From NCBI RefSeq assembly GCF_900109145.1, contig NZ_FNYY01000007.1, positions 147,843-211,842 on the forward strand: 64,000 bases of DNA. Reading direction: 5' to 3'. Under the pieces are notes generated by a model. It did no database searches, was not told the origin of the DNA, and saw only the letters and a program-made list of their open reading frames with translations. Positions 18,465 through 25,800 of the stretch are shown here, in pieces. A program made the position numbers and the translations under genes. How positions within the stretch are numbered: the stretch's first letter is position 1; each line of letters opens with the position of its first letter. The stretch comes from Marinovum algicola (lineage in GTDB: Bacteria > Pseudomonadota > Alphaproteobacteria > Rhodobacterales > Rhodobacteraceae).

Positions 18465-19499
18465 TCATTGAAAGGCCGGCATGACTTCGTCGATGAACCG
18501 CGCGAGCGAGGAGCGCTTGCGCTCGAAGCTCATGCCGCTGTCGATCCAGAAGGCGAATTCATCGTAGCCCAGGGCCTCGTAGGCCTTGATCCGCCGCGTC
18601 ACCTCCGGCGCGGTGCCGATGGTCAGATCGCGCGCAAGGTTTTCCGGCGCCATCATCGCATTGCCGGCGATTTCCGCCGCCGAAAGCGGCGCGATCAGCC
18701 CTTGTTCCACCGGTCGCTTGTTCTGGAACCAAGCCCCGAAATAACAGTAGAAGCGCGACAGATCCTTCGCGGCCTGCGCCACGTCGTCGCCGTCGGCTCC
18801 GACATAGGTGTGGTGCAGCAGCATTATTTTCGGTCGCGCGCCCTCGTGGCTGGCGCAGGCGGCGTCAAACCGGGACATCAGGGTTTCGATCTCGCGCATT
18901 CCCTGCCAGAGCGGGGTGACCTGGATGTTGAACCCGTTGTGCACGCCGAATTCATGGCTGTTGGGGTCACGTGCGGCAATCCAGATCGGCGGGCCGCCGG
19001 GCTGTGCCGGTTTCGGCGCCGAGGTGGTGGCGGGAAAGGCGAAATACTGGCCGTCATGGGCGCAGTCCCCGGCCCAGAGCCGAGGCAGAAGCGGCGTCAT
19101 CTCGCGCATTCGCTGGCCGGCTTCCCAGGCGTCCATGCCGGGCATCAGACGCTCGTATTCATAGGCATAGGCCCCACGCGCTACGCCAAGCTCGATCCGT
19201 CCACCGGTCATCAGATCGGCGGCGGCGGCTTCTCCGGCGAGTTTGATCGGATGCCAGAACGGCGCGATCACCGTGCCGGTGCCAAGCCGGACCCGTTTCG
19301 TGTGATGGGCGAGGTTGACCAGCGTCGTCAGAGGGTTGGGCGCAATGGTGAATTCCATGCCGTGATGCTCGCCGGTCCAGATGGCGCGCATGCCGGCGGC
19401 ATCGGCCATCTTGCAAAGTTCGATGAATTCATCGTTCAGCCGGGCCTGCGGCTGGTCGGGCGTGAGCCGTTCCATATGCACGAAGAGCGAGAACTCCAT
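18465..19499 (-). CDS. Luciferase-like (LLM class) flavin-dependent monooxygenase
   Basis: A 344-residue bacterial-luciferase-fold protein. Motifs are MEFSLFVHMERL, AIWTGEHHGMEF, RVRLGTGTVIAPFWHPIKLA, MTGGRIELGVARGAYAYEY and PPIWIAARDPNSHEFG. These enzymes use FMNH2 delivered by a partner reductase to insert oxygen. The flavin reductase gene ends 3 bp upstream, so the two form a natural two-component monooxygenase. The 3' end overlaps the region of the aldehyde dehydrogenase start. The substrate is unknown. Confidence 0.9.
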   Translation of the reverse strand: MEFSLFVHMERLTPDQPQARLNDEFIELCKMADAAGMRAIWTGEHHGMEFTIAPNPLTTLVNLAHHTKRVRLGTGTVIAPFWHPIKLAGEAAAADLMTGGRIELGVARGAYAYEYERLMPGMDAWEAGQRMREMTPLLPRLWAGDCAHDGQYFAFPATTSAPKPAQPGGPPIWIAARDPNSHEFGVHNGFNIQVTPLWQGMREIETLMSRFDAACASHEGARPKIMLLHHTYVGADGDDVAQAAKDLSRFYCYFGAWFQNKRPVEQGLIAPLSAAEIAGNAMMAPENLARDLTIGTAPEVTRRIKAYEALGYDEFAFWIDSGMSFERKRSSLARFIDEVMPAFQ

Positions 19500-19502
19500 G
19501 GG

Positions 19503-20417
19503 TCAGGTCCTTTCAGACGGGGTGTGAACATCGCCGCGCTGGCCATCGCCGAGGTAGAAGCCAAAGCTGCGGCTGCCGGCCTCGCGCGCGAAACGCGCCA
19601 TCATGTCGGCGATGGGCGGGGCGGTGTAGGTCAGATGCGGCAGCGCGGCGGTGGCGATGGCCTCGATGTCGCCGGCGGGCGTGGCCTCGGTGGTGGCGCG
19701 CAGATAGGTGAAACGGGTGTCCGCCACGTCAAAGACGGAATAGGCGGCGTGCAACCGGGCCGGCAGCCCCCGTCCGGCCAGGTCCTGCGACAGGTCGTGC
19801 CGCAGCCGGCCCCGGTCGGGCAGCGCGACCTGTGGCGGGCGGTGGCCGTGCGGCGTGCGCTCCAGCAGGACACGGTCGCCGCGTTCGAGGATCGCGCCGC
19901 AGATCGTGGCACCGGGGCGGCGCTCCAGCGCCGCGCGTTCCAGCCCGAGGCTGAAATACTGGCCGCCAGCATAGCCCAGCCCGCGCCCTTCGGCACAGGC
20001 GAAATCCTGCACCTGGCCAATCAGGATGCTGTGGTCGCCGGCGTCGAGCACCCGTTCCGTGGAGCAGGAAAACTGCGCCAGCGCGCCCTCGATCAGCGGA
20101 TTGCCCCGAGCGTCGCTGCGGTGCGGCACACGGGCAAAGCGGTCGCCCTTGAAGCTGGCAAAGGTATTGGAAACCTCCTGCTGGCCTTCGGCGAGGATAT
20201 TGACGGCAAACCCCGTGCTGGCGGCAAAACGGTCATGGGTCGAAAGGAACTTGCCCGGACAGACCAGCAGAAGCGGCGGATCGAGCGAGACGGAGGTGAA
20301 GGAATTGGCGGTAAAGCCCAGCGGCCGGCCGTCGTCCGTGCGGCTGGTGACGACGGTGACGCCGGTCATGAAACTACCGAAGGCGCGGCGCAGCGCACGC
20401 GGGTCGAGGGCGGTCAT
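19503..20417 (-). CDS. Flavin reductase with unusual C-terminal domain
   Basis: A 304-residue protein. Residues 1-160 are a flavin reductase-like FMN-binding domain: FGSFMTGVTVVTSR, GFTANSFTSVSLDPPLLLVCP and DHSILIGQVQDF. Typical short-chain flavin reductases end near 165-180. Here about 130 more residues follow, beginning ATICGAILERGDRVLLER, which resembles the opening strands of a Nudix-type fold but has no recognisable GX5EX7REUXEEXGU box. It should supply FMNH2 to the luciferase-like protein encoded next. ATGA overlap with the upstream hydrolase indicates translational coupling. Confidence 0.88.
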   Translation of the reverse strand: MTALDPRALRRAFGSFMTGVTVVTSRTDDGRPLGFTANSFTSVSLDPPLLLVCPGKFLSTHDRFAASTGFAVNILAEGQQEVSNTFASFKGDRFARVPHRSDARGNPLIEGALAQFSCSTERVLDAGDHSILIGQVQDFACAEGRGLGYAGGQYFSLGLERAALERRPGATICGAILERGDRVLLERTPHGHRPPQVALPDRGRLRHDLSQDLAGRGLPARLHAAYSVFDVADTRFTYLRATTEATPAGDIEAIATAALPHLTYTAPPIADMMARFAREAGSRSFGFYLGDGQRGDVHTPSERT

Positions 20418-21193
20418 GGCAGAACCTCCGTGGCCAAGTCGATGAGCGCGGCATTGACGTCTCCGGCATGGGTCATCGGCATCATGTGAGCGGCGCCCGC
20501 GGCGATCCGCACGCGGCCCCGTGGCGCCAGGCGGGCCATGGTGTCCGACATCTGCGGGGTGGAGTTGGGCTCCAGCGCGCCGGTCATGAAGAGCACCGGG
20601 CAGGGCAGGCGGGCCAGGGCTTCGCGGGCCGGGCCCTGGGCGCGGGCAAAGGCAGCATAGGCCATCCTGTAACCTGCCGGATCGACGGCGCGCAGCCAGT
20701 CGCCGCAGGCGTGGCGCTCTGGCGTCTCGTCCGGACCGAACCAGCGCGCCAGCGTCGGCCCGGGATCGGCCGCGCGTTCGCCGTCGAGGCTGGCGGCGCG
20801 GGCCTCGACCGCTGCGGCGGCCGCAGCATCACGTTCGAACACCGCGTTCAGCGCCGCCACGCCGCGGACCATTTCGGGATGACGCACGGCCATGTTGAGC
20901 GCGATCATCGCCCCCATCGAATGACCGACGATCAGCGCCGGTTCGGCCAGAACGGCCAAGGCCGCCTCGGTGTAGTCGGCCAGCGCCATCGGCGCGGCCG
21001 GCCGGGGGCTTTCGCCATGGCCCGGCAGGTCGGGCGCGGTCACCCGGTAGCGGCGGGCCAAGGCGTCGATCTGCCGGTTCCAGGCCTCGGCGCGCAGGCC
21101 GACACCATGCAGGAGCAAAACCGGCGGGCCCTCGCCGCAGCGGATCGCGGCCAGCCCGCCGATCTCAGACCGCGGCCGGGTTGTCCAGGTCAT
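20414..21193 (-). CDS. Alpha/beta hydrolase
   Basis: A 259-residue alpha/beta-fold hydrolase. The oxyanion motif PVLLLHGVGL, the nucleophile elbow VGHSMGAM with catalytic Ser, and a C-terminal His (AGAAHMMPM) complete a probable triad. The start MTWTTRPRSEIGG overlaps the upstream gene by 29 bp, a long overlap, but no later start keeps the first strand. Its stop overlaps the flavin reductase ATG. Hydrolases of this type cleave amides, formamides or enol-lactones in N-heterocycle and ring-cleavage pathways, which fits the operon, but no specific reaction is claimed. Confidence 0.88.
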   Translation of the reverse strand: MTWTTRPRSEIGGLAAIRCGEGPPVLLLHGVGLRAEAWNRQIDALARRYRVTAPDLPGHGESPRPAAPMALADYTEAALAVLAEPALIVGHSMGAMIALNMAVRHPEMVRGVAALNAVFERDAAAAAAVEARAASLDGERAADPGPTLARWFGPDETPERHACGDWLRAVDPAGYRMAYAAFARAQGPAREALARLPCPVLFMTGALEPNSTPQMSDTMARLAPRGRVRIAAGAAHMMPMTHAGDVNAALIDLATEVLP

Positions 21194-21764
21194 GGCCCAG
21201 GTCCTTAAGGTCTTGGTAGCGGTCGCCAATGCGGTGATGCGGCCGGCCGCCGGTGGCGGCGCCCAGCACGACGACGATCTCATCGGCGCGCGGCGCGTCG
21301 GGAATGGCGAACTGGAGCGTCAGATAATGCGAGCGGCGGCCGGCATCGTCCTTGTCCATCAGCGGCACCATGATCGGCGCATTGGCCGGGCCACGGGTGT
21401 TGGTGAATGCGAGGTAGGATTTCGCGGCCACCGCCTCGCGGTAGTGATTGCCGAACCGCAGCGTGTGGATCAGCCCGGAGGCATGTTCGATCTCGCCGTC
21501 AAGGCCCACCACCGCCGCCTTGCCATAGGCCTCGATCGCCGCGCCGCTTCCGGCAAGGCGGATCATCCGCTCGGTCAGCAGAGCGCCCAGAACCGGGCCA
21601 TAGGCCTGGATCTCGGGCTTCAGGTTCTCGACGAAACGGCCCGCCCAGGGGTTGCTGACCACGGCGGCCACGGCGAACATGCGCCAAGGTGGGTCGGCCG
21701 GGCGAAACCCCTCGATCAGAACGTCTTCGGCATAGGTTACGATTTTGCGGATTTCGGGGCGCAT
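21165..21764 (-). CDS. AA_synth (PF06684-type) family protein, first gene of monooxygenase operon
   Basis: A 199-residue protein recalled as the amino acid synthesis family (PF06684), whose biochemical role is not established. Recognisable parts are MRPEIRKIVTYAEDVLIEGF, NPWAGRFVENL, GKAAVVGLDGEIEHASGLIH and GPANAPIMVPLMDKDDAG. ATG 21764 is chosen because AGGAG lies 6 bases upstream; an earlier in-frame start lacks a site. It is first in the operon, directly downstream of a LysR-type promoter, suggesting an early or essential role in the pathway. Confidence 0.75.
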   Translation of the reverse strand: MRPEIRKIVTYAEDVLIEGFRPADPPWRMFAVAAVVSNPWAGRFVENLKPEIQAYGPVLGALLTERMIRLAGSGAAIEAYGKAAVVGLDGEIEHASGLIHTLRFGNHYREAVAAKSYLAFTNTRGPANAPIMVPLMDKDDAGRRSHYLTLQFAIPDAPRADEIVVVLGAATGGRPHHRIGDRYQDLKDLGHDLDNPAAV

Positions 21765-21788
21765 GGTCACTCCTGTTCGTGTGACCAA

Positions 21789-21817
21789 ACGCTAGAAACC
21801 CGTTGCTTTTTTCACAA
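21789..21817 (-). promoter_or_regulatory. Candidate promoter of the monooxygenase operon
   Basis: On the minus strand TTGTGA (21817-21812) and TAGCGT (21794-21789) are 17 bases apart. Transcription would begin near 21782. The LysR box is then centred near -66, the classical activation position. Confidence 0.5.
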
Positions 21818-21833
21818 ACGAAGGATTTCCCCC

Positions 21834-21862
21834 CTTAGCCATTAGCAAGACTTATGGCTAAG
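21834..21862. promoter_or_regulatory. LysR-type operator (T-N11-A) in divergent promoter
   Basis: The 9-base arms CTTAGCCAT and ATGGCTAAG are perfectly inverted around an 11-base spacer, so T21842 and A21854 form the exact LysR T-N11-A pattern. The site ends 8 bp before the LysR ATG, as expected for autorepression, and lies well upstream of the divergent operon for activation. Confidence 0.8.
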
Positions 21863-21870
21863 TTGACCTC

Positions 21871-22716
21871 ATGGCCAAATCACTTCCTCCCCTGACCTGG
21901 TTCCGCTCGTTCGAGGCGGCGGCGCGGCATCTGAGCTTTACCGCCGCGGCGGAAGAGATCGGCATGACCCAATCGGCGGTCAGCCAGCAGGTCAAATCGC
22001 TCGAGATGCGTCTTCGGGTGCCGTTGTTCGTGCGGCAGCCGCGCGGGCTGGCGCTGACAGATCACGGAAGGCGGCTTCTGCCCGAGGTCGGCGCGCCGCT
22101 CGAGGCGCTGGCCGCGGCCACCGCCCGGTTCGAAGCCGGGCCGGGGACCGATCTGCTGACCGTCGCCACCTCGGTCAGCGTGGCGCAATGGGTGATCGCG
22201 CCGCATCTGCCGGATTTCACCGCCCGTCACCCCGAGATCCGGGCGCGGTTCCTGAGCGCGATCTGGCCCGATGATTTCCAATCCGCCCGTGCCGATGTGG
22301 AAATCCGTTTCGGGTCTCTCAAACAGGTGGGCAGCGATGCCGAACTGTTGCTGCCAAACCGGCTTGTGGCGCTGAAATCGCCAGGTCTGTCCGGGGCGCT
22401 CGCCGATCTGCCGCTGATCGAGGCGGTGGGCACGTCGAGCGGCTGGCGCGCCTGGGCCGAGATACAGGGCGGCGGCGCGCTGCATCCGACGCTCTATGCC
22501 GATACCTATGGAATGGCCCTGCAACTCGCCGCACATGGCAACGGGGTGGCGCTGGTGAGCGAGCTTCTGGCGCAGCATGCGGTCATGACCGGGCTGGTAC
22601 AGCGCGCGCATCCGGGCTCGATCCCCTGTCAGGAGGGGTATTTCCTCTCGATCAAAGAACATCGTGCCGCCGCCACGGCCTTTCGAAGCTGGCTGCTGGA
22701 ACAGCTCGGCGGGTGA
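21871..22716 (+). CDS. LysR-family regulator (GcvA-like)
   Basis: A 281-residue LTTR. The N-terminal winged helix has TWFRSFEAAARHLSFTAAAEEIGMTQ-type sequence and SAVSQQVKSLE. The effector domain runs from about residue 95 to the end, with ADVEIRFG. It is divergent from the five-gene monooxygenase operon across 106 bp that hold a perfect T-N11-A box, so it very probably controls that operon and itself. The inducer is likely a pathway substrate or intermediate. Confidence 0.92.
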   Translation: MAKSLPPLTWFRSFEAAARHLSFTAAAEEIGMTQSAVSQQVKSLEMRLRVPLFVRQPRGLALTDHGRRLLPEVGAPLEALAAATARFEAGPGTDLLTVATSVSVAQWVIAPHLPDFTARHPEIRARFLSAIWPDDFQSARADVEIRFGSLKQVGSDAELLLPNRLVALKSPGLSGALADLPLIEAVGTSSGWRAWAEIQGGGALHPTLYADTYGMALQLAAHGNGVALVSELLAQHAVMTGLVQRAHPGSIPCQEGYFLSIKEHRAAATAFRSWLLEQLGG

Positions 22717-22873
22717 TCTTCCACGGTTGAGTCGACAGGCGCGGTCTACCTCGAAAGGATAGGGGCGCACACCGGATGCGCGGCCCGGCTACCCGGGCGA
22801 TCAATGGCGCCTGTCCGGTCTTTCGTGCGACATATGCCTTGTCCATGTGTCTCTTCGGGCTGCGGTGAAATTA

Positions 22874-25800
22874 ATGAATGTATGTTTGGCGATACCGTAT
22901 GCACGGGCGGTAAAAAGTGTCCTTGTTTCCTTCTTGCTCCTGCTGACCACCGCGCTTGTCGCGGCGGCGCAGGAGCTCATCCTTCAGCCGGTGGGGGCGC
23001 CGCAGGTGACCGGCGCCGGAGCCGGCAAGCGCGCGGTGTGGCGCAATGCCGGCACGGTCGGCGGCGCGACGGTGGACATCGTCGGCGTGATGACCGACGC
23101 GGCGCTCGATCACAGTCTGACCACCGGCAATGGCCAGATCCAGATCACCTCGGCCGCGCAGGACGTGCATTACCTCGACATGTACATCTACAGCGCCGGC
23201 ACCTATGATCTTGCCAGCGACAGCGGCGGCGTTCCGGTCATCGCCGACGTGCATATCCAGATCAACGATATCGACGGGCCGTCCAACGAACAGGTCTATG
23301 TCGAATTGTGTTCGGGCCAGGTGGAATACGTCCGCATCGACCGCAACGCCACCACCCGCCGCTCCTTCGTGGCCGGGCCGGCGCCGGTGGGCACCGAAAT
23401 CTTCGTCCTGTCGGGCGACCGGAATTACAGCAATCAGCCGGTCTCGGGCCTCGAGATCTATTACCCGCAGACCTCGGTGTTCCGTTTCGGGCGCACCGCC
23501 AACAGCCGGTTTCTGGTGCGCCTCGCCAACCCGACCTATGACGAGGCCGATACCTTCGATCTGAAATGCGGCGATTTCCGCACCATCACGCTGGTCGATG
23601 ACCTCAAGGAACAGGTGTTGGGCCAGCCGGTGACGCTCAACATCCTCTTCAACGACACCGTGTCGACCGAAAACAACAATGGCCCGGCCAACGCGTCCCG
23701 CTTGCCGAGCACCTATGGCACCCAGGCGGTGGATCTGATCGCGCCGACCGGGGCGATCAACCAGGTGACCGACAGTTCCGGCCATCTGGTCGGTTTTGAC
23801 GTCGTCGGAGAAGGCACCTGGAGCTACGACGACGACACCGGCGAGCTGACCTTCACCCCCTTTGCCGCCTTCTTCGGTGTGCCGACGCCGATCGACTATC
23901 GCTTTCAGCGCCCCGAGAACACCACCGGCGTGGCCTATTCGGCCCCGGCCCGGGTGTCCATCGACATCGGCGCGCTCGGTCTGCTCAAGACCGCGACGCT
24001 GGTCGACACCAACGTCAATGGCTATGCCGATCCGGGCGAGACCATCGCCTATGTCTTCACCGCCGAGAATTTCGGCAATGTCACTCTGACCAATGTCACC
24101 CTGGCCGAGACCCAGTTCAGCGGCAAGGGCGCCACGCCGGTGATGCAGTTCCAGGCGGCGACCGGATTGTCGCCGGAAGGCACGCTCGAACCCGGCGAGC
24201 GTGCGGTCTATACGGCGACCTACACCCTGGTGCCCGAAGACCTCGACACCACGATCAGCAATCAGGCCCGCGCCACCGCCACCACGCCGGGCGGCACCGA
24301 GGTCTCGGACCTGTCGGACTCCGAGAACCCGTCGGATGGCGATGGCGAGGCCCGGAACGGCCCCGGGGCGGGCCGGGACGATCCGACGACAATCTATGCC
24401 GGCTCTGGCCCGGACCGGGGCGATGCGCCGCTGAGTTACGGCGATCCGCAGCATGCCGACACCGCGCAATACCGCATCGGCGCGGTCAACGGCGACGGCG
24501 ACAGCAGCGCCCAGCACAGCGCCGATGCCAGCGGCGACGATCTCGACGGCAATGACGACGAAGACGAAACCATGCTGCCGCAGCTCTATGGCGGCCTGAC
24601 GCGGACCGTCACCATCCCGGTGAGCGAGCCCGCGCCGGGCACCGGCCGCTTGCAGGTCTTTGTCGATTTCGGCGCCGATGGCAGCTTTCTGACGCCCGGC
24701 GATCAGGTTGGCACCGATCTGCGCGATGGCGGGCCGCAGGATCTTGACGGGGCGGTCAATGGCCAGATCAGCTTTGCCGTCGCAGTGCCGCCCACGGCGC
24801 CGCTGGTCCCGACCTTCGCGCGGCTGCGCTGGTCGAGCGTGGCCGGCCTGAATGCCATTGCCGCAGCCGCCGATGGCGAGGTCGAGGACCATGCGATCAC
24901 GCTCAAGACCCCGCCCGATGCCGACCGGGGCGATGCGCCGGCCAGCTATGGCGATCCGCAGCATGTCGTCGAAGGGCCGGGTGCGCCGACCATCTATCTG
25001 GGCAGCGTGCCGCCGGATGTCGACCTGGTGTCGCAGGCGGGCGCAGGCGCCACCGGTGACGATCTTGACGGCAGTGACGACGAGGACGGCGTGACCCTGC
25101 CGCAGCTCTACGCCGGCGGTCTGACTGAAGTGACGGTGAATGTGGCCGAGCCCGCCGCCGGCACCGCCTACCTTCAGGCCTTCGTGGATTTCGACGGTGA
25201 CGGCACATTTGCCGGCGAACAGGTGGCCAGCGATCTTCAGGACGGTGGCACGCTCGACAAGGACGGGGCGGTCAATGGCGCCATCACCTTTGAATTCACC
25301 GTGCCCGCCGGGGCCACCACGCTGCCCACCCATGCCCGGTTCCGCTGGTCCACCGATCTGACCGGCGCCGAGACCGCCTTTGACGGCGAGGTCGAGGATT
25401 ACGGGCTGACGATCTCGTCCGATCCGCCGCCCTTCATCTGCGACGCGTCGCTCTATGCCTTCTCGACCAGGCGGACGACCCTGTCGCGGCTGGCCTTCTC
25501 GGATGCCGGCGGCAGCTATGCGGTCACGGCGACGACGGTCGGCTCGACCGGGTCGAACCGGGACGGGCCCTGGGGGTTCAACGAGCTCGACGGCTATTTC
25601 TATGGCGTCGATCAGGGCCGGCGCAGGCTCTACCGCGTCGACGGCGGCGGCACGTTCACCGATCTCGGCAATATCTCGGGCGCCAGGACCGCGGCGGACG
25701 CGGGCGATATCCTGCCCAACGGCCGGATGATCTATGAGGTCGACGAGGCCAGGTGGCATATCGTCGACCTGAGCGGTGCGGGCGCAGCCACTGCGGTTGG

